Positions 55,134-63,842 of a DNA stretch of 64,000 nt are shown piece after piece. The stretch is from NCBI GenBank assembly GCA_963731035.1, contig CAVSUY010000022.1:372001-436000 (forward strand), written 5' to 3'. A program made the position numbers and the translations under genes. Origin of the DNA: JAANXG01 sp963731035 (GTDB taxonomy: Bacteria > Pseudomonadota > Gammaproteobacteria > Arenicellales > JAANXG01). Position 1 is the first letter of the stretch. Each line of letters starts with the position of its first letter. The notes beneath the pieces are model-generated. The model did not search any database, had not been told where the DNA came from, and worked only from the letters and a program-made list of their open reading frames with translations.

Positions 55134-55478
55134 ATGCGTACAGAGCAGTTCAAGAAGGGCGATCCGGTCATTTTTACCAAAACCAAATTCAGCGCTCACC
55201 CCGGACCCAGAGCCGAGGATATATCTCCTTCCAGTCACGGGGAAAGCTACAGCTACCTGGTCAAGAAATTCTGGACCGTGCTGGATTGCGAGCAGCATCG
55301 GATGCTCGTACTCACCCGCGGCGGGAAACGTCATTGGTTGAACCTCGACGATCCGGCGTTGCGGGCGCCCACCTGGTGGGAACTGATCAGGTACCGGGAC
55401 CGATTTCCGACCATAGACGACATGGAGTCCCCCTCCCCGAAGGATTCCCCCGCCCCGAAAGCGGTGAATCAGAACTGA
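55134..55478 (+). CDS. Hypothetical protein (114 aa)
   Basis: A basic small protein: FKKGDPVIFTKTKFSAHPGP, SHGESYSYLVKKFWTVLDCE, MLVLTRGGKRHWLNLDDPAL and RAPTWWELIRYRDRFPTID. The repeated charged/aromatic beta pattern suggests a small beta-barrel (SH3- or KOW-like), with a Pro/Ser tail. The ATG at 55134 follows TTCAGGGCGGCACG. It stands downstream of an unusually AT-rich leader. No family was recognised. Confidence 0.65.
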   Translation: MRTEQFKKGDPVIFTKTKFSAHPGPRAEDISPSSHGESYSYLVKKFWTVLDCEQHRMLVLTRGGKRHWLNLDDPALRAPTWWELIRYRDRFPTIDDMESPSPKDSPAPKAVNQN

Positions 55479-55493
55479 GGGTGCCGGTCCTGT

Positions 55494-55515
55494 AATCGCG
55501 GCTGAAGCCGCGATT
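55494..55515. repeat. REP palindrome
   Basis: A perfect 22-bp palindrome, AATCGCGGCTGAAGCCGCGA followed by TT, between convergent small genes. Same family as the copies at 27055 and 40211. Confidence 0.75.
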
Positions 55516-55535
55516 GAAGGTGGACCGGGGCACGA

Positions 55536-55727
55536 CTAGAACAGCCGCGTTTGCCCGCCCTCCTCCAGGATCTTGGTGCGCTGGGCCACCCATCCGCGCT
55601 CCAAGGCACCCCACTCGACGGCGTTCATGTCCCTCTCTGGATAGTGGCGCACAAGGTCTGCCAGCGCTATGCCCGCCTTGAAGGCATAGGTACCTTCCGC
55701 GAACCAGTAGTCGGCTGCGTCGGCCAT
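55536..55727 (-). CDS. Small hypothetical protein downstream of the oxoprolinase
   Basis: 63 aa: MADAADYWFAEGTYAFKAGI, ALADLVRHYPERDMNAVEWG and RGWVAQRTKILEEGG. A compact helical peptide with no known motif. It is co-oriented with, and about 125 bp after, the oxoprolinase gene. Plausible as a real small protein or the tail of a broken gene. Confidence 0.45.
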   Translation of the reverse strand: MADAADYWFAEGTYAFKAGIALADLVRHYPERDMNAVEWGALERGWVAQRTKILEEGGQTRLF

Positions 55728-55852
55728 ATAGGCGCCGGGGGTGGAGGTGGACCAGTCATTCTAGACCAGGACATAGCCGGACTCGTACTGGATGTCCCAT
55801 CAGTACGGGTTAGTGCTGCGGCCGGATGCCCGGTGGCGTCACAACGCGGCGG

Positions 55853-58800
55853 CTACGGCTTTCCGAATCCCCCGCCTCCCGGCGTCTCCAGCACGAACAC
55901 GTCGCCGGGGCTCATTCGGCGTTGATCCGTCGCCGTCATCTCGTCTATCGAGCCGTCGGTGCGTTCCACCCAGTTGCGGCCGGTCGCCCCGGGCGCGCCG
56001 CCGGCGAGCCCGAACGGCGGCACCTTGCGGTGGTTCGCCAGGATCACCACGTCCATCTCCTCCAGAAACCGGAGTCTCCGTCGCGCCCCGTCGCCGCCCG
56101 AGTGCCGGCCGCGGCCTCCCGACCCGATGCGGACCTCGAAGCCCTCCACCCGTATCGGGTAGCGCAGCTCCAGAACTTCGGGATCGGTGAGCCGGGAGTT
56201 GGTCATGTGAGTGTGCACCGCGGAGGTGCCGTCGAAGTCCGGGCCCGCGCCGGAGCCGCCACACACCGTTTCGTAGTACTGGTACTTGTCGTTTCCGAAG
56301 GTCGTATTGTTCATCGTACCCTGGGCCGCGGCCAGAACACCGAGCGCCCCGTATAAGGTGTCCGTGATGACCTGCGACGTTTCCACATTGCCCGCCACCA
56401 CCGCCGCCGGATAGGTCGGGTTGAGCATCGAACCTTCCGGAATGATCAAGTCGATCGGCTTGAGGCAACCCTCGTTCATCGGTATATCGTCCTCCACCAG
56501 GGTACGGAATACATACAGCACCGCGGCACGGCAGACCGCGGACGGCGCATTGAAGTTGTTGGGGCGCTGCGGGCTGCTTCCGGAGAAATCCACCGTTGCC
56601 TGGCGCCGCTCCCGGTCTATGGAAACCTTCACCTTCACCACCGAGCCGTCGTCCATGGGATAGGCGAACGCGCCTTCCTTGAGCACATGGATCACCCGTC
56701 TCACCGATTCCTCGGCGTTGTCCTGCACATGGCCCATGTAGGCCTGGACCGTGGACAAACCGAAGTGCCGCACCATCTTGCGCAGCTCGTGGATGCCCTT
56801 CTCGTTGGCGGCCACCTGGGCCTGGATGTCGGCCATGTTCTGCTGCGGATTCCGCGCCGGATACCGCCCGGAAGTGAGCAATTCCAGGAATGCCGCCTCC
56901 CGCAGAACGCCCTCGTCGACGAGCTTGAAGTTGTCGATCAACACGCCCTCCTCTTCCACGGTGCCGGAGTGGGACGGCATGGAGCCTGGTGTGATGCCGC
57001 CGATGTCGGCGTGATGCCCGCGGGAGCCGGTATAGAACAGAATCTCCCGCCCTTCCTGGTCGAACACGGGCGTGATGACCGTCACGTCGGGCAGGTGGGT
57101 GCCGCCGTTGTATGGCGCGTTGAGAACGAAAGCGTCTCCCGGCCGTATGGCGCCCTGGTTATTGCGAATCACGGCGCGCACGCTCTCCCCCATGGAGCCG
57201 AGATGCACGGGCATGTGAGGTGCATTGGCGATGAGCTGACCCTCGGCGTCGAAGATCGCACAGGAAAAATCCAGCCGCTCTTTGATGTTGACCGAGAAGG
57301 CGGTGTTCTGCAGCGTGTACCCCATTTGCTCGGCGATCGACATGAACAGGTTGTTGAACACCTCCAGCATCACCGGGTCGCATTCCGTGCCCACCGCCAC
57401 GGTCCGCGCCAAGGCCTCGACGCGGGTCAGCAACAGGTTGCCGTGGCGGGTGTACTCGCCCTGCCAGCCGGGCTCGATCACGGTGGTGGCGGTGTCCTCG
57501 ACGACGATAGCCGGCCCCGCCAGCGCGTCACCCTCGTGCAGCTCGTCGCGGCGGTAGACCGGAGTCGAGTGCCGGCGGCCGGCCATATAGCTCTCCACCG
57601 TCGCGGCGGCTCGCGGCGCGCCACCGCGGCCGGAAACCCGGGTATCGGAGGAAAGCGCCTCGTGACCCGACACCGCCTCCACCACCGCCGCGGCGGCGAT
57701 CAGGGGTTTGTCGCCCATGACGAAACCGAAACGCGCGCGGTACGCGGCCTTAAACGCCTCCACCATGTCCGCTTGCGCCCCATAGGGGACTTCCAGCGCC
57801 ACATCCGATCCCTCGTAGCGGATGTGCAGCTTCCTGTGCAGATGGATGCTCTCGGCAGGCTCGTCCTGGTCCAGCAGCTCCCGGCGGGCCCGGGTCGCCA
57901 GTTGCTCGACCACCGGCTCTATTTCACGCATCGAGGCCTGGTCAAGGCGCAGCTCTACGGACTGCTCGCGCATGGCCCGAACGTCGGCCAGTCCCATCCC
58001 GTAAGCCGACAACACGCCGGCGAAGGGATGCAGCAGCACCCGGGTCATCCCCAGGGCATCGGCCACCAGACAGGCGTGCTGCCCGCCGGCGCCGCCGAAG
58101 CAGGCAAGCGTGTACTCGGTCACATCGTAGCCACGCTGCACGGATATCTTCTTGATGGCGTTGGCCATGTTCTCCACGGCGATCTTCAGGAACCCGTCCG
58201 CCACCTCCACCGGAGCGCGGGAGCTGCCGGTGGCCTCCGCTATTTCTTGCGCCAACTCGTCGAATTTTTGACGAACCACATCGGCATCCAGCCATTCGTC
58301 CTGTTGCGGCCCGAAGACCCGGGGAAAGAACTCCGGCTGGAGCTTGCCCAGCATGACGTTGCAGTCCGTGACCGTGAGCGGACCGCCTTTGCGGTAGCAG
58401 GCCGGCCCGGGATGGGCACCCGCGGACTCCGGACCGACCCGGAAGCGCGCGCCGTCGAACAGGCACATCGAGCCGCCGCCGGCGGCCACGGTATGGATGT
58501 GCATCATCGGCGCCCGCATGCGTACACCCGCCACCAGTGTTTCGAAGGCGCGCTCGTACTCGCCGTCGTAGTGGGCTACATCGGTGGACGTCCCTCCCAT
58601 ATCGAAGGTAATGATCTGTGTGAAACCGGCCTGCTCGGCGGTTTTGACCGCGCCCACGATGCCGCCCGCCGGGCCGGACAAGATGGCATCCTTGCCCTGG
58701 AACAGGCGGGCATCCGTCAGGCCGCCGTTGGACTGCATGAACTGTAGCCGGACGTCACCGAGCTCGCCCGCCACCTGCTCCACGTATCGCCGCAGTATGG

Positions 58801-59452
58801 GAGACAGGTAGGCATCCACCACCGTGGTGTCTCCGCGCCCGACCAGCTTTATCAACGGGCTGGTGGCGTGGCTCGTGGATACCTGGGTGAAGCCGATGTC
58901 CCGCGCCAGGTCCGCTATCTGCTGCTCGTGATCGGTGTAGGCATAGCCGTGCAGACAGGTGATCGCCACCGAGCGGATGCCATCCCGCCAGGCTTGTTCA
59001 AGCCGGGGGCGCAGGCCGTCGAGGTCCACGGGGACCAGCACCTCGCCCCCGGCACCCACCCGCTCGTCGACTTCCTCTACTCGCTCGTACAATAACTCCG
59101 GCAGAACGATATGGCGGTCGAACAACCGCGGACGCGCCTGGTAGCCGATGCGCAGGGCGTCGGCGAAACCTCGGGTGATCACCAGCAAGGTGCGATCGCC
59201 CTTGCGCTCCAGCAGAGCGTTGGTGGCAACGGTGGTACCCATTTTCACGGCCTCGATGCGGTCCTCCAGCGCGTCCCGCATCTGCTCGCCCGCCAGCAGG
59301 TCACGTATACCCTGGACCGCGGCATCATCGTAGACGCCCGGGTTCTCGGACAGCAGCTTCCGGGTGACCAGTGAGCCGTCGGGACGGCACCCCACGACAT
59401 CGGTAAAAGTACCGCCGCGGTCGATCCAGAACTGCCATTCTCGTTCAGTCAT
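55853..59452 (-). CDS. Fused HyuA-HyuB protein: 5-oxoprolinase / hydantoinase family
   Basis: 1199 aa, the single-chain arrangement of eukaryotic-type 5-oxoprolinase. The HyuA half (residues about 1-690) opens WQFWIDRGGTFTDVVGCRPD (ATP-binding) and has ITFDMGGTSTDVAHYDGEY and VAAGGGSMCLFDGARFRVGP. The HyuB half (about 700-1199) carries VFNNLFMSIAEQMGYTLQNT, AFSVNIKERLDFSCAIFDAE, PVHLGSMGESVRAVI and the closing VFVLETPGGGGFG. It hydrolyses 5-oxoproline to glutamate, or hydantoins, with ATP. Next to the upstream cobalamin-binding gene it may act on N-methylhydantoin-like or cyclic amide products instead; substrate is not readable from sequence. Confidence 0.9.
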   Translation of the reverse strand: MTEREWQFWIDRGGTFTDVVGCRPDGSLVTRKLLSENPGVYDDAAVQGIRDLLAGEQMRDALEDRIEAVKMGTTVATNALLERKGDRTLLVITRGFADALRIGYQARPRLFDRHIVLPELLYERVEEVDERVGAGGEVLVPVDLDGLRPRLEQAWRDGIRSVAITCLHGYAYTDHEQQIADLARDIGFTQVSTSHATSPLIKLVGRGDTTVVDAYLSPILRRYVEQVAGELGDVRLQFMQSNGGLTDARLFQGKDAILSGPAGGIVGAVKTAEQAGFTQIITFDMGGTSTDVAHYDGEYERAFETLVAGVRMRAPMMHIHTVAAGGGSMCLFDGARFRVGPESAGAHPGPACYRKGGPLTVTDCNVMLGKLQPEFFPRVFGPQQDEWLDADVVRQKFDELAQEIAEATGSSRAPVEVADGFLKIAVENMANAIKKISVQRGYDVTEYTLACFGGAGGQHACLVADALGMTRVLLHPFAGVLSAYGMGLADVRAMREQSVELRLDQASMREIEPVVEQLATRARRELLDQDEPAESIHLHRKLHIRYEGSDVALEVPYGAQADMVEAFKAAYRARFGFVMGDKPLIAAAAVVEAVSGHEALSSDTRVSGRGGAPRAAATVESYMAGRRHSTPVYRRDELHEGDALAGPAIVVEDTATTVIEPGWQGEYTRHGNLLLTRVEALARTVAVGTECDPVMLEVFNNLFMSIAEQMGYTLQNTAFSVNIKERLDFSCAIFDAEGQLIANAPHMPVHLGSMGESVRAVIRNNQGAIRPGDAFVLNAPYNGGTHLPDVTVITPVFDQEGREILFYTGSRGHHADIGGITPGSMPSHSGTVEEEGVLIDNFKLVDEGVLREAAFLELLTSGRYPARNPQQNMADIQAQVAANEKGIHELRKMVRHFGLSTVQAYMGHVQDNAEESVRRVIHVLKEGAFAYPMDDGSVVKVKVSIDRERRQATVDFSGSSPQRPNNFNAPSAVCRAAVLYVFRTLVEDDIPMNEGCLKPIDLIIPEGSMLNPTYPAAVVAGNVETSQVITDTLYGALGVLAAAQGTMNNTTFGNDKYQYYETVCGGSGAGPDFDGTSAVHTHMTNSRLTDPEVLELRYPIRVEGFEVRIGSGGRGRHSGGDGARRRLRFLEEMDVVILANHRKVPPFGLAGGAPGATGRNWVERTDGSIDEMTATDQRRMSPGDVFVLETPGGGGFGKP

Positions 59453-59486
59453 ATCTCCACTTCTCGGCTCGAGTTCGTTTCGGGGA

Positions 59487-59586
59487 GGCCCTCACCCCGC
59501 CCCTCTGCCAAAGGGAGAGGGAACCCTTCGGCAGATATACGTAGGCCGCTCCCCCTCTCCCCGGGAAAGGGCCGGTGTGAGGGTCG
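59487..59586. repeat. Inverted repeat of the CCCTCACCC/CTCTCCC type
   Basis: Left arm GGCCCTCACCCC plus CTCTGCCAAAGGGAGAG, right arm CCCTCTCCCCGGGAAAGGG plus GTGTGAGGGTC. An imperfect long palindrome in the 170-bp gap between the cobalamin-binding gene and the oxoprolinase gene. Similar dispersed extragenic palindromes are common in many Proteobacteria. In RNA it would form a strong stem that could affect read-through. Confidence 0.6.
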
Positions 59587-59624
59587 GCGGCTCCAGGCAC
59601 ACCCGCTCGAGATCCCGCCCACTG

Positions 59625-61391
59625 TCAACGCTCCGGCAACCGCGCGGTCAGCTGCCGCAGGCTTCCGGCGACACCGAACCCGATCTGCTCCAGCTCGCCG
59701 TTCACCGGCACCGGAAGCTCGTCGCCCTCCATTTTCTGGTTCAGCACGCCGCCGATAATCACCGGCACTTCGCACTTCAGGTCCCGCAGAGACTGCTTGA
59801 GGCGTCTGGCATACTCGAGGGCGTTCCCATTGTGGGTGCTGAGTAGTATTCCATCCACCCGATGCGCCAGCGCCGCCTCGGCAATCTGTACCGGGCTGCG
59901 CTCCGGACCGAGATTGACGACCCGCGCTCCGGCCTCGTCCAGGAGACGGCCAAGCGCATGGATGGCGTGCTCGTGGACATCGGAGGAAGCCAGCAGCAGG
60001 CGCACACCGGCAATCCTGGCCCTGTTCTCCGGCACCTGGAACACATCCCGGTGATCCTCGATCACCTTCAAAGAGAGCTCGTAGATATCGGTCGGTATGA
60101 TCGCACGCCGGCCGTGGGAATGGGACTCATCCAGTGCTCCAACGCCGTACAGACGCTCGAAACGCGCCGCGCCCATACTCTTCAGGGCGTGTATCAGGCG
60201 CAGGGGGTCCTTGGTGTTCACCCCAAGATCCGCCAGACCCGCCAGCGCGTTTCGAAACACCTTGTCGCCGTGCTCGCAGACGGTGTCGGCAAACCGCTCT
60301 ACCGGCGAAAAATCCACGAACGGCAGCATCCGACGGGCCGTCTGCTCGACGCGGCGTCCCAGGCATTGAGCATCCGCGATCTCCTGAGCCGAGGGAATTC
60401 GAATTGCCTCGGTTACAGGCAGCGGCAGCACCGCGTGTCCGGAGGGCCGGCGCAACTGGGCCATGATATCCCACAGCAGGTATTCGGCTACCAGTCCTCG
60501 GTTGCGATTGAAATCCTCGGTGAAGGAAATCGTATCGCCGTAGATCATGGACCCGGCCGCATCATCGCCATGGATCCGCTGGAAGGCGGACACCCAGCCG
60601 GCACGCTTGACGGGATCGCTGGTCAATCCGCCGATGCAGTGGGCCAAGCGGGCGCCCATCAGCTCTTCGACGATGTGCCGTTCGAGGTACGCCCAACCTG
60701 CTACCGTCGCGCAGTCCTGAAACAACGCCCCGAAACCGTCTTCCAGGTAAGAGTGCAGCATGACGCCGCGCTCCCGGAAACCGGCCAGCACGGCGATGGC
60801 TTTGATGGATTCGACCGCGGTCTTCTCGCCGTCGATCCATCCCGGTGCCTCGAAGGCAAAGTACTGGGACAGGTTGCCGATGGTGGTGACGCCGGCGCGC
60901 AGCGCACGGACGGTGTTGTCGACGGCAGCCGGCTGGCCGATCATGAAATCCCCCATGTGGGGCTGGATGCGCGCGCATTCGGCGAGCTCCCGCCAGTCCT
61001 CATCGCGCACCAGCAGCGGACCGGTCTCGGCGGGCCAGGCCCCGCGCTGCGCCTCTGGCAGCCCCATGCGGCGGTCCAGGGCGATGCCGGCCCGGTCGAT
61101 GACGAAATCCTGCTCCGCTGCCACGCCCTCCAGATAGCGAAGGGCCTGGGCGGTGGCAGCCCAGTCGTTCATGCCGATATGGGCGTGGTACATAACCCGC
61201 CCGCTTCGCATGCAGTGGCGCTTGTATTCGTATTCGGAGCCCATGCCCACGTGTCGGAGAAACGCGGACCGCCGCGGCACAATCTGCTCGCACAGTATCC
61301 GGCCCTCGCGGACGACCTCCCGTGCCGGCGGCAATGACGCCTTCAGCGATCGTGTGATCGATTGTTCGTCGCCGGTCCTGAGGTCAATCAC
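59625..61391 (-). CDS. Cobalamin (B12)-binding protein with a mutase-like barrel
   Basis: 588 aa. The C-terminal part (residues about 460-575) is a B12-binding domain: RLLLASSDVHEHAIHALGRL has the D-x-H base-off motif but Ala where D-x-H-x-x-G usually has Gly. AGARVVNLG, DGILLSTHNGNALEYARRLK and PVIIGGVLNQ follow. Residues about 1-440 look like a glutamate-mutase epsilon-type TIM barrel (YEYKRHCMRSGRVMYHAHIG, GVTTIGNLSQYFAFEAPGW). It may rearrange a carbon skeleton or bind a corrinoid for methyl transfer. It is co-oriented with, and 172 bp upstream of, the fused 5-oxoprolinase, which suggests a joint catabolic route. Reaction unknown. Confidence 0.82.
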   Translation of the reverse strand: MIDLRTGDEQSITRSLKASLPPAREVVREGRILCEQIVPRRSAFLRHVGMGSEYEYKRHCMRSGRVMYHAHIGMNDWAATAQALRYLEGVAAEQDFVIDRAGIALDRRMGLPEAQRGAWPAETGPLLVRDEDWRELAECARIQPHMGDFMIGQPAAVDNTVRALRAGVTTIGNLSQYFAFEAPGWIDGEKTAVESIKAIAVLAGFRERGVMLHSYLEDGFGALFQDCATVAGWAYLERHIVEELMGARLAHCIGGLTSDPVKRAGWVSAFQRIHGDDAAGSMIYGDTISFTEDFNRNRGLVAEYLLWDIMAQLRRPSGHAVLPLPVTEAIRIPSAQEIADAQCLGRRVEQTARRMLPFVDFSPVERFADTVCEHGDKVFRNALAGLADLGVNTKDPLRLIHALKSMGAARFERLYGVGALDESHSHGRRAIIPTDIYELSLKVIEDHRDVFQVPENRARIAGVRLLLASSDVHEHAIHALGRLLDEAGARVVNLGPERSPVQIAEAALAHRVDGILLSTHNGNALEYARRLKQSLRDLKCEVPVIIGGVLNQKMEGDELPVPVNGELEQIGFGVAGSLRQLTARLPER

Positions 61392-61488
61392 GTGGTTTCA
61401 ACTCCGTCCTCCGCGGTTTGCATCCCCAAGCGCTTTGTTCTTTAATCAACATCACGATTCTATAAGCCCATACACGATATCAGAAACC

Positions 61489-62199
61489 ATGACAGAAGAA
61501 CTTTTCCGGGAAGACAGCTACCTCGATACCTGCGACGCGCGGGTCAGTTCGGTGGACGGCATCCATGTCACCCTGGATCGCACGGTGTTCTACCCCACGG
61601 GCGGCGGCCAGCCCGGTGACACCGGGGTCCTCATCGGCTCCGATGGGCGCGAATACCGGGTCGTGGACACCATCAAGACCGAACAGGACATCGCCCACGT
61701 GCTTGACGCGGAAGCTGCGGCGCTGGCGGTCGGCGACCAAGTTACAGCCACGATAGACTGGGACCGGCGCTACCGGCTGATGAAGATGCATACCTGCATG
61801 CATGTGCTGTGCTCTCTCGTTCCCTTCGGCGTCACCGGCGGCTCCATCAGGGACGGCAGCGCGCGGCTGGATTTCGACGCCCCCGAGCCTCTGGACAAGG
61901 ACGAGCTGAACCGGAAGCTGAACGAAGTGGTTCAGTCCGGCGCCCGGGTCAGCAAACGCTGGATTACGGACGAGGAACTGGACGCCCAGCCGGAGCTGGT
62001 CAGGACCCTGTCCGTGCAGCCGCCTCGGGGAAGCGGCAAGGTGAGGCTTGTGGAGATCGAAGGCGTGGATCTGCAGCCGTGCGGAGGGACCCACCTGAAG
62101 GCCATCGAAGAGATCGGTCCCGTGCGCGTGCGGAAGATAGAGAAAAAAGGCAAACGCAATCGCCGCATTACCATCGAGTTCGACGACCAGCCGGCCTGA
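61489..62199 (+). CDS. alaX: AlaX-type alanyl-tRNA editing protein
   Basis: 236 aa from the ATG at 61489; the longer frame upstream lacks family sequence. A free-standing editing domain that deacylates mischarged Ser- or Gly-tRNA(Ala). The zinc/tRNA motifs are HTCMHVLCSL (H-x3-H, His101/His105) and CGGTHLKAIEEIGPVRV. VFYPTGGGQPGDTGVLIG is the glycine-rich opening of the AlaX-M form. It is divergent from the B12-binding gene with about 97 bp between the two starts, and convergent with tonB. Confidence 0.93.
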   Translation: MTEELFREDSYLDTCDARVSSVDGIHVTLDRTVFYPTGGGQPGDTGVLIGSDGREYRVVDTIKTEQDIAHVLDAEAAALAVGDQVTATIDWDRRYRLMKMHTCMHVLCSLVPFGVTGGSIRDGSARLDFDAPEPLDKDELNRKLNEVVQSGARVSKRWITDEELDAQPELVRTLSVQPPRGSGKVRLVEIEGVDLQPCGGTHLKAIEEIGPVRVRKIEKKGKRNRRITIEFDDQPA

Positions 62200-62233
62200 C
62201 CGGAGGGCGCGTCGGTCCGGACTCGTCCGGTGA

Positions 62234-63433
62234 TCACTGGAGGTCGATCGGGGGGATCTCCTTGGTGAGAGTATCCTTCCGCACATGGAACGAAACGGGC
62301 ACGCGCACTTCCAATTCCTGTCCGGGCATTTCGTTCGGTATGGCGGGAAAGGGATTACCCCGCTCGACCATTTCCTTGGCTTCCCGATCCAGCAGTGGAA
62401 ATCCGGAGCGTGACTCGAGCTTGATGGACCTTACTTTGCCGTCACGGTCAATGATGAAGCGCACGACCACTTTGCCCTCCTGCCCGGCGAGGCGTGCGGC
62501 CCGGGGATAATGCATGTTCTTCTGCAGCCATCCCTTGAGCACGCCGGCGTAGCGCGCCATCACGCCGGTGCCGCCGGTACTTCCCACCGAGTTCACTTCT
62601 TCCGCCTGCAGCAGCTTCTCCAGGTCCACGGTTTGCGGCTTCTCGGCAGCACTGATATCCGGAGTGGACGCCTGTTCGACCTCCGGCGCCGGCTCCCGGG
62701 CGGCGGTCACCTCCACGCCGGCCGCTTCGCTGGCGGATTCCGTTTCAGCCGATTCGATTTCCGACTCGCCGGCGGCCGGAACGGCTTGCACGGCCGGGGC
62801 CCTCGCACTGCGGATCTCTACGTCATTCACGATCGTTTCGGACTGATTGGCGGCCGGGGTCTCCGCCACGGATTCAGCCGCGACGGCATTGTCGGACTCG
62901 AGCCGGGCTTCCTCCTCCGCCGGTGCTTCGGCAGGTCGGGTGTCAGTCGCCTCCTGCGTGCGCACGGCAACCGCAGTGACCGGTTGGGCCGTCTGGTTGG
63001 AGATCGGCGGGGAGGCCGTTTCCGGCTCCAACGCCGCCACCTCCGTGGTGCGGTCCGGCTTGGCCGCGGCCGCCTCGACGGGCCTCGATTGGGACGGCGG
63101 CGTCGTGGATGCCGTTTGTGCCTCCACCGACTTCCCGGCATCCACCGTGTCCAGGCCAACCAGCCCGGGCTGGTGCGCGGCCGTCGCATCGACCGCGGCC
63201 GGCGCCGGGCCGGGGGACGCCGCCTTCACTACCGTTCCTTCCACCGGCTTCACCGCCGTCGCACTGCGCGCCGCATCAACGGCGCTGCGTCCCAGGGTCA
63301 CAACCACGCCTTCGCCGCTGCGCTCCGGCTGTGGCTGGCGGGTGGGTGGAGCGAGGCTGAGCCACAACAAGCCCAGCACGTGGATCGCCACCGCAATTAC
63401 TGTGGCGACGAGCCATTGAACACCGCCAATCAT
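62234..63433 (-). CDS. TonB-family energy transducer
   Basis: 399 aa from the ATG at 63433. An N-terminal membrane helix (IGGVQWLVATVIAVAIHVLG and LLWLSLAPP), a very long Ala/Glu/Pro/Thr-rich periplasmic linker (about residues 40-290), and a C-terminal TonB domain: MARYAGVLKGWLQKNMHYPR, AARLAGQEGKVVVRFIIDRD and GKVRSIKLESRSGFPLLDRE. It spans the periplasm and drives outer-membrane receptors by the ExbBD proton motor. The linker is longer and more acidic than in E. coli TonB, which uses Pro-Lys/Pro-Glu. It overlaps exbD by four bases. Confidence 0.9.
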   Translation of the reverse strand: MIGGVQWLVATVIAVAIHVLGLLWLSLAPPTRQPQPERSGEGVVVTLGRSAVDAARSATAVKPVEGTVVKAASPGPAPAAVDATAAHQPGLVGLDTVDAGKSVEAQTASTTPPSQSRPVEAAAAKPDRTTEVAALEPETASPPISNQTAQPVTAVAVRTQEATDTRPAEAPAEEEARLESDNAVAAESVAETPAANQSETIVNDVEIRSARAPAVQAVPAAGESEIESAETESASEAAGVEVTAAREPAPEVEQASTPDISAAEKPQTVDLEKLLQAEEVNSVGSTGGTGVMARYAGVLKGWLQKNMHYPRAARLAGQEGKVVVRFIIDRDGKVRSIKLESRSGFPLLDREAKEMVERGNPFPAIPNEMPGQELEVRVPVSFHVRKDTLTKEIPPIDLQ

Positions 63434-63840
63434 CCCGGTGCCCCGCGTTCGGTCAACAAAGTGAGACGCTGGACGCCGGCGGCACGCATACGCTCCATTA
63501 TCCGGATCACCCACACCGCGTCCGTGCGGCCGTCCGCCTTCACCTGAAACGAAGCCGCTGGTCGCTCGGCCAGGATCTTCGCGACCTGCTCGGTGAGCGC
63601 CGACTCGGGAACGATGTCGCGATCGACGGCGACACGGCCGTCACGCGTCAACAGAATCTTGACCGCCTGACCGCTATCGTCCTTGCCGCTCACGGACCGG
63701 GGAGGCTGGATATCGAGGGGTTCCGGTGACGAGAGCCTGCCCACCAGCATGAAGAACACCAGCAGCAGAAAGACCACGTTCACCAGTGGTACTACGCTGA
63801 GCTCCGATCGGCTTTCCTCGGGTGGCGGCGCAATCTTCAT
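63430..63840 (-). CDS. ExbD-family biopolymer transport protein (second copy)
   Basis: 136 aa. A single N-terminal membrane helix (LSVVPLVNVVFLLLVFFMLV) follows PPEESRSE. The proton-carrying Asp of ExbD (normally PMIDVVFLLL) is replaced by Asn (PLVNVVFLLL), which is notable. The periplasmic domain is VKILLTRDGRVAVDRDIVPE and FQVKADGRTDAVWVIRIMER. The start ATG at 63840 lies three bases from the upstream ExbD stop, and its end overlaps the tonB start. Confidence 0.88.
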   Translation of the reverse strand: MKIAPPPEESRSELSVVPLVNVVFLLLVFFMLVGRLSSPEPLDIQPPRSVSGKDDSGQAVKILLTRDGRVAVDRDIVPESALTEQVAKILAERPAASFQVKADGRTDAVWVIRIMERMRAAGVQRLTLLTERGAPG

Positions 63841-63842
63841 GG

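Noticed and set aside
56687..58747. Plus-strand 686-codon frame
   Set aside because: Antisense to the 5-oxoprolinase fusion; His/Gln/Gly-rich text typical of shadows of GC-rich genes.
59862..61337. Plus-strand 491-codon frame
   Set aside because: Antisense to the B12-binding protein, no recognisable motif.
62510..63547. Plus-strand 345-codon Gly/Arg/His-rich frame
   Set aside because: Shadow of the long TonB linker; low complexity comes from the antisense of Ala/Glu codons.
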